Source: Dreissena polymorpha (Eukaryota > Mollusca > Bivalvia > Myida > Dreissenidae). Taken from it: a DNA stretch of 64,000 bases. A model generated the notes under the pieces. The model worked only from the letters and a program-made list of their open reading frames with translations. It made no database searches and was not told the DNA's origin. The stretch spans positions 69,976,297-70,040,296 of the forward strand of contig NC_068366.1 in assembly GCF_020536995.1 (NCBI RefSeq). The letters are read 5' to 3'. The translations under genes were made by a program, and so were the position numbers. Below are positions 36,001 to 44,740 of the stretch, piece after piece. Each line of letters starts with the position of its first letter. Position 1 is the first letter of the stretch.

Positions 36001-37333
36001 GTTGTTCGGCAATAATGTCGTCTAAATTAGTTTCTCGAGACTTTCTTATTTCTGGTTTTCCAAGAATGTCATCAACATTGGTTTCTCGTGAATTTCTGTT
36101 CTGTTTGGACAATGATGACTTGGATGTGTGTTTCACTCTCCGCACAGCTAACATAAAAGGACATCATCATTGTTTTAATTCCTATCACATGGGTTAGATG
36201 GCAAATGAATCCTTGGTAGGTAACTTACCGCTACAGCTAGGTACAATATAAATGTATCATGGTCTGGACCACTTTCGTGGTCTTACAAATATGACCATGA
36301 ACCAATAAACTGAATAATTGAGAGAATCTATGCAATACTTTATTATTCCTAATATGTATGTATAATTGGCAGCTGGATCTTAATTATTGAGCGGAGTCAT
36401 ACAAAAATGGGTCTCATGCAAAATGCTGCCAGTGTAGCTCCATACACGCCTGTGGAATCAGGAGCTTCCATAACCGCCATCATATTTAGTGAGCAGTCTG
36501 CATGGACGCCGAGCCTGGTCTGGAGCTCCACTAGCCAGATATGTAATAAAACACTTTTTTGCATGACGCGGCTTAATTATGACAGCCATAATACTTGTCA
36601 GGTTATATCATCTAAAGCTATATGCAGCATTAAATCAAAAGTACCAAAAATAAAGCAATAATACATAAATAAAACGTGGAATATTTAAATGAAAAGCATC
36701 AAGCATATTCAAGCAGTTAAGATTAATTGTGCGCAATGCATTAAGCAAACATAGAATATATTCAACACGTGAATGTGACTATATAGATTCAAGTGAATGT
36801 GATTTGGAAACCATAAGCCATAACGATAAAAAGCTGCATGATCCTCCTTTGAATTCAAAGGAAGGCAGCATTTAGTTAGCCAGGGGTGTGATATAAGAGA
36901 CACTCTCAGGGGTTGAAATATATCCTTCCCCTGCAAAGAGCTCAACCAAATTATCCATTTCAAAGAAGTGTACAATTATTTTCATCCAGTGTTACCATGA
37001 TTAGACAGTTAAGTTCATACACATTTCTCATAGAAATTAGACGCTATAAGAGAGAAAATCTGGTGAACTGAAGAGCGCTTCACTACACTGAAATAGTAAT
37101 GCGAAGCAATATGATAATAATGGAGCTCCTTTCAGAGAGATGAGTCTGGGTTACACAGGCTGCTAGGCAGCCCATAGTGGGTTACCATGGTTACAGGGTA
37201 GCACACCTACCTCCAGACCCGGGGCTTTCGGGTACACTAGACCCAGACGCGCCGCTACCAGTTGATACCCGGAAGGAAGCCTCGGAATTGAGACTCGTCG
37301 TTACCGTAGCAACAATAACAGGCTCCACTGGGG
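23909..37333 (-). CDS. Adducin-like protein, C-terminal exons (partial; 5' end not found)
   Basis: Six minus-strand exons with GT/AG borders: 37333-37211, 36147-35879 (optional), 29700-29620, 29204-29130, 26225-26104 and 24028-23909. Phases agree at every join. The last exon encodes TKEKKKKKKFRMPSFSKNKK, matching the adducin MARCKS-related tail (human ADD1: KKKKKFRTPSFLKKSKKK, from memory). Adducins cap actin barbed ends and promote spectrin-actin binding at the membrane; the basic tail is the calmodulin-binding and PKC-regulated region. The visible exons encode only the low-complexity Ser/Pro/Gly/acidic tail. The class-II-aldolase-like head and neck should lie further upstream on this strand, and I could not find them up to 57 kb; the N-gap at 40523 may matter. 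Introns are packed with MITEs. It could be any adducin paralogue, so no symbol is given. Confidence 0.72.
24124..24365. mobile_element. MITE, ACTCGCAGGCTGTTCT family (copy)
   Basis: Contains CAGACTGCGAGTTACTCGAA (a short inverted core) flanked by GAGCAGCAAACAGCATGAAA and GCTGTTTGCACATAGC. Related copies occur at 25083-25235, 25238-25395, 25508-25750 and, in opposite orientation, 41461-41620. It lies just upstream of the last adducin-like exon. Confidence 0.6.
24348..24600. mobile_element. Foldback MITE, TCTGAGAAAAC family (worn copy)
   Basis: Worn member of the foldback family best preserved at 56278-56548: opens CTCTGAGAAAACGGGTCTTA, contains a TAACCTGTGATGTCCACACA core and, in inverse, a CCAGATTAGCCTGTGAAGAC core. 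Confidence 0.55.
25083..25750. mobile_element. Cluster of three ACTCGCAGGCTGTTCT-family MITEs
   Basis: Three worn copies at about 25083-25235, 25238-25395 and 25508-25750 share AGTTACTCGCAGGCTGTTCT, TATGCTGTTTGCACATAGCC and TTCACTTTGCTTCTGA. The second copy keeps the most complete form (GATGAGCAGCAAACAGCATA). They fill the intron between the last two adducin-like exons. Confidence 0.6.
25855..26097. mobile_element. Foldback MITE, TCTGAGAAAAC family, next to an exon donor
   Basis: Starts GTTCTGAGAAAACTGG, includes CCAGATTAGCCTGTGAAGTC, TGACTGCACAGGCTTATCCG and ends near CTCAGAACGAGACTCGAG. The end lies beside the donor of the adducin-like exon at 26104-26225. Confidence 0.65.
26104..26225 (-). 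CDS. Adducin-like tail exon
   Basis: Acceptor gttgttacag, donor gtatgc. It encodes EKAVNGDDDQMRSPAKSDTL and then RSTDSASGGETLEESGRSSKE, an acidic Ser-rich linker typical of adducin tails just before the basic terminus. A foldback MITE ends within about ten bases of the donor. Confidence 0.72.
26912..28991. repeat. 2-kb repeat element with dimeric ~330-bp tandem units
   Basis: Opens ACAAGAGGGCCAAGATGGCC and closes with the palindrome AGCTCACCTGAGCAATCAGG tgagct. Units beginning GATCTGGACCATTTTCGAAC recur at about 27506, 27836, 28159 and 28493 (periods 330, 323, 334). Each is a pair of diverged ~165-bp halves ending TGTGACTTCTAGAGTGTT. Repeated 66-83 codon frames (FSPIWTIFELVRDINK) run through the units but lack gene signals. 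Confidence 0.8.
29130..29204 (-). CDS. Adducin-like tail exon (basic helix)
   Basis: Acceptor ctcacttag, donor gtaact. It encodes IEELKAKNFDRSKSERKAKN then KGKK, a short charged helix. The 75-nt exon starts with two bases and ends with one, fitting both neighbours; the join with the upstream exon makes a leucine codon (C|TG). Confidence 0.6.
29620..29700 (-). CDS. Adducin-like tail exon (Ser/Pro-rich)
   Basis: Acceptor catgacctcag, donor gtaagt. It encodes QPVSPVTPTSNFQRSESARY then PPKSPQ, rich in SP/TP sites. The exon phase (2 in, 1 out) accepts either the exon at 37211-37333 or the optional exon at 35879-36147 as its upstream neighbour. Confidence 0.58.
30180..30550. repeat. Interspersed repeat, ATGGTGAACAAATGTGCC type (two tandem units)
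   Basis: Two ~165-bp units with CGTGCGACACACCGTCCCAT, GGTGAACAAATGTGCCAAAT and GACATAGTTATGGCC, ending in a CCGCCAGCC run and ccttcggaaaacctggtta. The same family, inverted and more worn, lies at 41640-42065. Confidence 0.72.
30568..34184. mobile_element. 3.6-kb TIR element with large subterminal repeat arrays
   Basis: Ends CCCTTCTCAAAATAAAATAC and (inverse of right end) CCCTTCTCGAAAAAGTGCAC. The left ~300 bp holds about ten copies of AAGTGCATTTTTT/AAGTGTATTTTT; the right ~770 bp (33410-34170) holds about nine ~72-bp units around CACTCAAGTGTATTAATGCG cttaaaaa, in inverse orientation to the left array. The middle has no intact long frame. It looks like a non-autonomous DNA transposon; superfamily unknown. 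It sits between adducin-like exons at 29700 and 35879. Confidence 0.62.
34347..35213. repeat. Repeat element with ~160-bp tandem units
   Basis: Starts ACAAGAGGCCCATGAGGGCC and ends TTTTCAGGCCTTCGGCCAGT agagcta. Five units share GACACTGTGCAAGTTTGGAA, ATTGGATGAAAACTGTGGAC and TTCAAGGGGAGATAATTCTG. The start resembles that of the 26912 element. Confidence 0.7.
35879..36147 (-). CDS. Motif-repeat exon, cassette or alternative terminal exon of the adducin-like gene
   Basis: Acceptor ttttatgttag precedes CTGTGCGGAG. The frame stays open for 88 codons to a TAG at 35881-35879. It encodes basic VRRVKHTSKSSLSKQNRN followed by repeats of a short acidic motif: SRETNVDDILG, SRETNLDDIIA, SISIDDLVP and VTFEDIVED. 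It joins the 37211-37333 exon in phase (G|CT, Ala). It could end the protein here, or splice out at a possible donor (ATTA|gtaaca) that is also in phase with the 29700 exon. It is not a recognised domain, and it could belong to a different gene. Confidence 0.52.
36378..36582. mobile_element. Foldback MITE between adducin-like exons
   Basis: Imperfect terminal inverted repeats, left GAGCGGAGTCATACAAAAAT and right TTTTTTGCATGACGCGGCTT. About 205 bp; the open frames across it are not supported by splice sites. Confidence 0.55.
37211..37333 (-). CDS. Adducin-like upstream tail exon (Val/Thr then Ser/Gly-rich)
   Basis: Strong splice borders: acceptor tgccctgtag, donor GGAG|gtaggt. It encodes PVEPVIVATVTTSLNSEASF then RVSTGSGASGSSVPESPGSG. 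It is much more GC-rich than its surroundings, with good codon structure. Exit phase 1 fits the next two candidate exons. Assigned to the adducin-like gene by strand, order and phase, not by a family motif. Confidence 0.55.
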
Positions 37334-37395
37334 CTACAGGGCATGCACAATACGGGGTGTGTGAGGATTGAAACATGCCATTACAATATCTATGA

Positions 37396-37655
37396 GCCAC
37401 GCTCTGGGATAACAGGGCTTAATGCATGTGCGTAGAGTAGTCCCAGATTAGCCTGTGCAGTTTGCACAGGCTAATCAGGGATGACACATTTAACTTTATG
37501 GAAGTTTTCATTTTAAGATAGTCTCATATGAACAAAATTCTGTTTAGGCGGAAAGTGATGTCCCAGATAAGCCTATTCAGACTGCACAGGCTAACTTTTG
37601 ATGACACTTTAAGCACATGCATTAAGCCCCATTTTCCCAGAATGAGGCTCCTATC
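37396..37655. mobile_element. Foldback MITE, GATTAGCCTGTGCAG family
   Basis: Contains CCAGATTAGCCTGTGCAGTT TGCACAGGCTAATCAGGGAT and, inverted, GACTGCACAGGCTAACTTTT, with an internal TTAGGCGGAAAGTGATGTCC. It lies just upstream of the adducin-like exon at 37333. Confidence 0.7.
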
Positions 37656-39209
37656 TATAGTGCAGACACAGGCTGCTGGTGAAAAGATGTGCTTTTTACC
37701 TGGGACCATGCCCAGAGAACACGTGTTAAACTGATGCTTGCTTTCATGATTGACCACAATAAATGATTGACCCCAATTATGACGAAACAAAACCAACATT
37801 TTATGTGCAATATGTCAACTTTATAATGTGTTATCTGCTTTTTACAAAATGTTAATTACGTATAAATATTCAGAATCCGAAGATATTAAAGGCCCTATAA
37901 AGGTGACAAGTCCAATTATTATGTATATAAACTGGTCTAGTTTTTACTGGATTTCATTTACTCTTGCATAATAAATGCTAATAACACAGTATTGTCAAGA
38001 ATTATGGAAGATATACCCGTTTCATAATTGGAAGAAATGTTTACAACTTTGCAACTAACGTGATGTGTAGCCCCAAAGCGGTGACATATGCTTAAAATAG
38101 TCGAAAGAACATTCAATTTTAATTCTATTTTAAACAACTTTTTACCAGCAAAAAGTAACTTATTAGATCACTACAAACGTTTTAACCATTAAGAAGAGAC
38201 CTACTTTGTGAGTGATACCAAAAAACGTTGAAAAGCAACTATATATTTTTGGTGACCTGAGTCACTTTCACAAGTAAACAGCGATGGTAAATAAACTGAT
38301 TGTTTGTTAACACGATTTACTTGGAGGACACTGTATTTTGAGCTCAAAACAAGTTTTATTGCTCATATTTTTATGGTAATGTCCAATAGCATATATATAT
38401 ATATTGTTTTTTGATAACCTTTATAAATAAAATATGGAAAAAAATATTTAAAAATCGGTAAATAATTACTGATCGTCACCTTTATAGAGCCTTTAAGCAT
38501 TTTATTAGTTGATCATTTTTAACCAGAAATTAATTACCAATAATTGTAACGAACCAAACATTTTGGATATTTATAAATTACTACATAAAGACACACTATT
38601 GCAATCAGTGTAATTTTCTTAATGAACACATCTCTTAACCAAAAGTTAGATTCCAAATAATTGAGTGCAAAAACAAGTTTCTAAAATACAGGCTTTACTC
38701 TTTTTATGTTGGACGAACACCAATGCATATTAAAAGGTAACCCATTCAGCCATTAAATACAAGTGTTAAAGAAAGAACAGAAATTGTCACTGTTAATAAC
38801 ATATTTTTGCCCTACCAGTACATAAATTCATTCTTAAATTAAATTATTCACAGAAACAAAACTAAATAAATAACATAAATGCTATACAGAACATGTTAAT
38901 TAATTAATGTATATTTACATTTTAAACTGTACAATAGCTTTTTAAAACCCTTATAATGTGTGAAAATCTAACAATGGCATGAACGAAAGATGGTTCATGG
39001 AATGAAAACTAACACAAACAGGACAACATCATGACACAAGACATCACAAGATCTCTTCGTTTAACAAATAAAAAATACAAAGGACAAAAGTAAAAAACTA
39101 TTTCCTTATGCTGTCAGATAATGTTGCAGCTCAGGTTCTTGTCACTTATTTTTGTTTGTTTTATGCTTTTTATACTTAAGTAATGCCCTTTCCCTGGAAA
39201 AATCATGAT
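37656..39209. other. Non-coding, nothing recognised
   Basis: AT-rich sequence, possibly intron of the adducin-like gene; inverse partial copies around CTATAAAGGTGAC (37895) and GTCACCTTTATAGAG (38475) suggest a ~590-bp foldback element. No exon seen. Confidence 0.4.
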
Positions 39210-39570
39210 CAAAAACAAGACGTGTTTGTGAAACACTATGTCCCCCCATATATTTGACCCTTGACCTTGAAGGATGACCTTGACCTTTCACCACTCAAAA
39301 TGTGCAGCTTCATAAGATACACATGCATGCCAAATATCAAGTTGCTATCTTCAATATTGCAAAAGTCCATATATTTGACCTCTGACCTTGAAGGATGACC
39401 TTGACCTTTCACCACTTAAAATGTGCAGCTCCACGAGATACACATGCATGCCAAATATCAAGTAGCTATCTTCAATACTGCAAAAATATGGCCAATGTTA
39501 AAGTTTGACGCAACCAACCAACAGACAGGGGCAAAAACAATATGTCCCCAGTACTGGGGGGACATAAAAA
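39210..39570. repeat. Repeat with two ~115-bp units (TGACCTTGAAGGATGACCTT)
   Basis: Opens AAAACAAGACGTGTTTGTGA with cactatgtccccc and closes with atatgtccccagtactgggg. Two units contain TGACCTTGAAGGATGACCTT and CACATGCATGCCAAATATCA. Non-coding. Confidence 0.72.
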
Positions 39571-40522
39571 GAGAAATAAATGCAATTCATGTAAATACTA
39601 AACAAAAATGTATGATACCTCTCTTAAGGCAGACCCATATCTATTCTATGAACACAGTCACATAAACATTTTGACAAAACAAACACTGTATAGGTATAGC
39701 TACTACCAAGTCTGCCACTTACAACAATGTCCTGTACAATAACTACAAGCATTGGGCAAGTTTTATGTTACTCTATTTCTCTTTTGGTCAAGCAATATTC
39801 AGTGTTGTTATTTTTCATTTTTACAAACAGTGAACTGGATTTCATAACGCAACAGGTCCAGATACCATGCTAAATACAATATAAAGGCCCACAAACACAC
39901 ACAATTTCAGCACATATCCATTCAGTAATTAGGTAGAGAAACCCTTTTTTCTATTTTAGAAAAACGAGGACTCTGACTTGTACAACCACTTTCCCCAAAG
40001 TCTGCATATAAGCAACCTACAAACATTTCACGTGTGTAATACATCAATCCAAAGTTATTTACTGGAGGCCAATTTTATTTTATAGTTATAGAGACTATGA
40101 CCTTGACCTGACTAACTACAAATGCAATTCTGAACTAGGTTTGCATGTTAGCTACCTCCATACAAAATTTTAGTGCAATACCTCTTTAGTGCAATACCTG
40201 TATCCAAACTGAACTTATTGAAAGTATGCAATGTGACTTTACTTGGTAACAATGACCTGACTTTAACCCAATATGCCCCAAAATACAACCCCAAGTTAGG
40301 GGTCCATTCAAAGCTTTCTATAACAAAGTGTCCAACAAGATTGGGTCCATGAAATTCACAGATATTTACTGTAAAAAACATGCTTTTGTCAGAAGCTATG
40401 GTTCACAATTAAAAAATTATTACATTATTAAATAAACAGTTTTAAGTCACATAAAACGTTTATAAAGTGAAAACTTGGTACTTCATATAGGAGTCCGTGT
40501 TAGTAAATATGAAGAGGAAACA

Positions 40523-40622
40523 NNNNNNNNNNNNNNNNNNNNNNNNNNNNNNNNNNNNNNNNNNNNNNNNNNNNNNNNNNNNNNNNNNNNNNNNNNNNNN
40601 NNNNNNNNNNNNNNNNNNNNNN
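40523..40622. other. Assembly gap (100 N)
   Basis: Exactly 100 unknown bases, the usual placeholder length for a scaffold join of unknown size, so the distance and even the adjacency of the two flanks are uncertain. The right flank (40623-41130) is a degenerate GACTGGATTCTTTATTCTTT tandem array, a likely cause of the break. Confidence 0.95.
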
Positions 40623-41130
40623 TTGGTTGGATTCTTTTGAATGACACTTAATTTGGTGGTATTCTTTTACTTGATTTCTCATTATTTGGCAAGATTGTAT
40701 TTCTTATTCTCTGACTGGATTCTTTATTCTTTGACTTGTTTTCTCATACAATTAGCATTTTGACTGTATTCTGTATTTCATATTCTGTGACTCCTAGCTG
40801 GTTTTATTAATCTTTGACTTGTTTCTTATATAGTGATTCATGGATTGGATTCCCTATTCTTTCATGGAATCTAAAATCCGTCCTTTTTGTCTGAATTCCC
40901 ATATTTATTTGACTGGATTATGTATTATTATATTTTTTTTTACTGTCTTACTGAATTCTTGTTTATGCTATATACTTTATATATATGTACACAGCCGATT
41001 CCTCATTGTTTTTCTTAAATCTGTAAGCTTATAGTCTTGGCTTCATTTCTTATCCTTTGGGTTAATTCTTAGATCATTTTGCTAATTTTATTCTTTGGAT
41101 TAATTACAATTTGTTTGTCTGGATTCTGTG
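40623..41130. repeat. Degenerate pyrimidine-rich tandem repeat
   Basis: Variants of TGACTGGATTCTTTATTCTT recur about every 25-40 bases to the right of the gap. Strand-biased for T; non-coding. Confidence 0.55.
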
Positions 41131-41460
41131 TTGCTCATTTATCTATCACCTTCCATTCTTTGACTTGATAGGTTTCTATGTCTATACTGCCTCTTTGGGA
41201 TGTATTGATATGGCTTGGTTATGTCATCAGCAAACTTAAGATTTGTTTGAACTGGGGTAACATAACATTTAGTGCCTGTTGATGTTAAAGAAGGATGTCT
41301 ATGCTTTATCCTGGCAACTATCAACCAACCACAATGCTGTTGTTTCAATCGCTTACTTTCATTTTATGAAAGTCCAATGTTTACTTCATGCATTTACTCA
41401 TGTGTGTTGTAAAGTACATTTTAAAGAACATTTCTTTTAGGATGGAGATAAATTATTTTA

Positions 41461-41620
41461 ACCCTTTCCCACTCAGAAGCAAAGTGAAAATGGCTGTGTG
41501 CAAACAGCATAAACCAGAACAGCTTGCGAGTAACTCGAGTCACTTGCGGACTGTTCAGGTTTTATGCTGTTTGCTGCTCATCAGTATCTAAGGGATGGAA
41601 ATGAAGCCTTTAAAACATGA
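41461..41620. mobile_element. MITE, ACTCGCAGGCTGTTCT family (best-preserved end)
   Basis: Starts AACCCTTTCCCACTCAGAAG and ends CATCAGTATCTAAGGG, with the AGTAACTCGAGTCACTTGCG core. Opposite orientation to the copies in 24-26 kb. Confidence 0.65.
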
Positions 41621-41639
41621 ATTCAAAGGTAAAAAAATG

Positions 41640-42065
41640 GCCATAAATGAGCTTGTCCGGGCCATAACTATGTTGTTTATTGTGAGATTTTAAATCATTT
41701 GGCACATTTGTTCACCATTATTGGACGGTGTGTCGCGCGAAAGAATTACGTCGATATCTGCAACGTCAAGTTCACACTGTGAGTTCAAAGGTCAAAAATG
41801 GCCATAAATGATCTTGTCCGGGCATTACTATGTCATTTATTGTGAGATTTTAAAAAAACCTGGTACATTTGTTCACAGTCATTGGACGATGTGTCATGCG
41901 AAAGAATTATGTCGATAACTCCAAGGTCGAGGTCACACTTGGAGTTCACAAGTAAAAAAATGGCCATAAATTTGGACGGCATGTCATGCGAAAGAATTCA
42001 AGATTTCAAAAGTCGAAATGGCCATAAATGATAATGGCATTATAATTCTAAAAAAATCGCCATAA
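41640..42065. repeat. Interspersed repeat, inverse of the 30180-30550 family
   Basis: Three worn units with ATGGCCATAAATGAGCTTGT, GGCACATTTGTTCACCATTA and GTGTCGCGCGAAAGAATTAC. Non-coding. Confidence 0.68.
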
Positions 42066-42653
42066 ATTTAATTCTCTTGTTTTGTAAAGACAGCATGCAA
42101 AATAGTCAGTGTCAATGCGGCACGTGGGGGTATACATCACGTCTGTCACAAAGCTCTAGTTTGCTTAGTAAAGATCTTCATTAACTTTTATTCGACAAAA
42201 TAATGGGAGAATGTAGAATATAATCATCGTACCTTTCTGTTGGTGCATTGGTTTTTAGAGCCTTGCATTTTCCTTTAATTTATAAAGGTCATGATATTTC
42301 AAACTGTGTTATAGAGTCCCACTTTTGTCAAATAACCCTGAAAATTAGGTTAAACAAGAAGATTACTCATATTTTAATTTATTAATGTGTCATATAATGA
42401 AATACAGCATTCTCTTTGCTCCATTATATTATTTTGTATAAAAAGTAGTTTTTTTGTGTCTTAATGTGATTGTATATTTATGATGCATAAAACATGAATA
42501 CTTTTCACTGTCAAACTATCGTTCTTGCAATTTTATTTTCAGAAATAGTATTTTTTGTGAACACTTAATCTAGTGAATATAATGCTTTTCTTATTGCAAA
42601 CAAATGTTGTTGTTTTTTACGTTATGTATGAATGACTTTTACTTTATTTCCAG

Positions 42654-42927
42654 ACTGCCGAATGTTTGGTCAGGAAAAAGCATCCCACAATGTTGCGACA
42701 GGCCCATGTTTCAGTTTATCGAGACTAGTCGTGAAACACAGACTTCTGATTCATGGAGTGCGGCAAACATATCTGTGCGACTCGTTCACTCCACTGTAAA
42801 GACCCGCACGGCATTAAAATGGATATCATCCGACGTTTGCAAACGATGGCTGCATGAGGTCTGCGTCTCACAACCTACATCCCAAGATAGCTTTGTGTGT
42901 GATGTTTGTATTGCACAATATAGTTGA
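42654..42927 (+). pseudogene. PHD-finger-like C-terminal exon fragment
   Basis: An acceptor (actttatttccag) leads into an open frame to a TGA at 42927, with AATAAA about 20 bases later. The end, KWISSDVCKRWLHEVCV then QDSFVCDVC, has the spacing of the second half of a PHD zinc finger (W..C..C..W.H..C....C..C). A serine stands where one zinc cysteine is expected in the WI-S-S-D-V-C segment, and the first Cys pairs of the finger are not visible. No upstream partner exons were found. It may be a decayed gene copy or the remnant of a transposon-borne PHD module. Confidence 0.4.
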
Positions 42928-42989
42928 TGTATTGAAACCAGGCTTTAAAAATAAATCAAGGTCAACTACAATTTAAAATTAAAACTAGA

Positions 42990-43080
42990 AATGGCGCGGC
43001 AGAGGCCGACGAGTATCCCCACGCCGCATGTTTGACCCAGGGGCGCCCTAGGTTTGGTAATGGGGCCATGCATAGTCGAG
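42990..43080 (-). repeat. Short dispersed repeat shared with 2903-2993
   Basis: On the minus strand CATGCATGGCCCCATTACCA, then GGGTCAAACATGCGGCGTGG and GTCGGCCTCTGC match the plus strand at 2903-2993 over about 90 bp with roughly 85% identity by eye. It overlaps the end of a 101-codon minus-strand frame (43271-42966), whose first half (acidic, EDDMYIMDVSEVDSVLDFLG) is not recognised. Confidence 0.6.
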
Positions 43081-43854
43081 GCTTTGTTGATTCTGGTGGC
43101 GGTGAAAATGTTAAAATCGAAGTCCTTAATACAAGAGTAAAATTCACTTGGATTTAGGTCCTCATCCTGCTCTCCTAAAAAATCTAATACTGAATCAACT
43201 TCACTGACGTCCATTATGTACATATCATCCTCATTGGAATGAGATGGCTGAACTTGCTCTGTTATAGCCAATCTTCATGCTTCTGCTTTGGAAAAGTTAT
43301 GTTTTGAGGTTAAATGGTTGACTAAATAGTAGCGTCTCAGAAATTTTATATCGCAATCTTGTACACAACAATGAAAATGTTAAATTTCATGTCTGTCATT
43401 GATGTGCCTGTTCAAGAGTCCTTTTTGCTTTAAATTGTTTGTCACATTTTTCACACTTGAACATTTTGAAAGATTTTCATAATGAGTCTAAAAGTGTGAT
43501 TGAACAAATTGAAAGTTTCAGCCCTTTTATAGATTATTGAGGCGCTATTCCATGAGTTTCTCATGCTTTTTATGCTTGACTGCATTCTATCTCTTCTCTA
43601 AAATACAGGTGTCCCTTTGCACCAATATTTTATAATCCCTTGTATAAACATTAGATGGATGAGCTAAACCATTTCACAGATGAATAAACACAAATAATTG
43701 ACTACTAAATACATCTCTGCGCCACTACTGTGTAACTCTATATATGTTTTCAATACACAAGCTTCATTGTTGAATAATTCCTTTGTCCGATGAAAATGCT
43801 TGCACTTCTTCTGATTGGATAGATAACCACTTAATAAATTTCGAAATTTAAACG

Positions 43855-44740
43855 CGGACCTTAAGTTCAAGGTCAAGGTCACAGGGGTCAAAACTTTTTA
43901 ATGCGCATGGAAAGGTCTTGTCCAGATACACATGCATACCAAATATGAAAGCAATATCTGAAGGTACACAGTAGGTATGAGCCTTTTTCGAATCGTGTTT
44001 GCAGATTTCGAAACCTAAACGCTGGCCTAAAGTTCAAGGTCTAGGTCACAGGGGTCAAAAATTGTATGCGCATGGTAAGGTGTTGTTAAGATACACATGC
44101 ATAGCAAATATTATACCAATATCTGAAGGGACACAGTAGTTATGAGCCTTTTTCGAATCGCGGTCGCAGATTCAGAAACCTGAACGCTGACCTCAAGTTC
44201 AAGGTCAAGGTAGCATGTACAAAATTGTATGCGCATGAAAAGATGTTGTCTAGATACACATACATACCAAATATGACAGCAATATCGGAAGGGACACAGT
44301 AGTTATGAGCCTTTTTCGAATCGCGGTCACAGATTTCAAAACCTTAAAACTGGCCCAAAGTTCAAAGTCAAGGTCACAGGGATAAAAAATTTCATGCGCA
44401 TGGAAAGGTGTTGTCCAGATACACATGCATACCAAATATAAAAGCAATATCTGAAGGGACACAGTAGTTATGAGCCTTTTTCGAATCGGGGTCGCAGGAA
44501 AATTACTTACCCGGCCCCACCCTGACCCCAATAACTTTTGGCCAAGGGGTCAGATCAAAATTCCGTTGCTGTCACCGTCGTATATATGCTCATAGCTACC
44601 ATGTGTGTAAGTTTCAAGGTTCTAGTGCTAATAGTGTAGGAGATAATAGTGTCCAGGACGGACAGATAGACAGACGGCGGAGCTAAACACAATATCCCCA
44701 CGCTTTTAAAAAAACATGGGGATAAAAAAAAAGGGTAAAG
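43855..44740. repeat. ~160-bp tandem repeat with AAGGTCAAGGTCA motifs
   Basis: Four units (about 43857, 44012, 44171, 44331) share AGTTCAAGGTCAAGGTCACA, CAGATACACATGCATACCAA and TTATGAGCCTTTTTCGAATC. The block ends in a variant of the sequence seen inverted at 840-1060 and closes with atccccacgc-ttttaaaaaaacatggggat. Confidence 0.75.

Noticed and set aside
36407-36661. Frames on both strands as an additional adducin-like exon
   Set aside because: The stretch is an inverted-repeat MITE (36378-36582) and lacks a matching acceptor and donor pair in phase.
42966-43271. 101-codon acidic minus-strand frame as a gene
   Set aside because: Its second half is the dispersed ~90-bp repeat also found at 2903-2993, and no promoter or splice context supports it.
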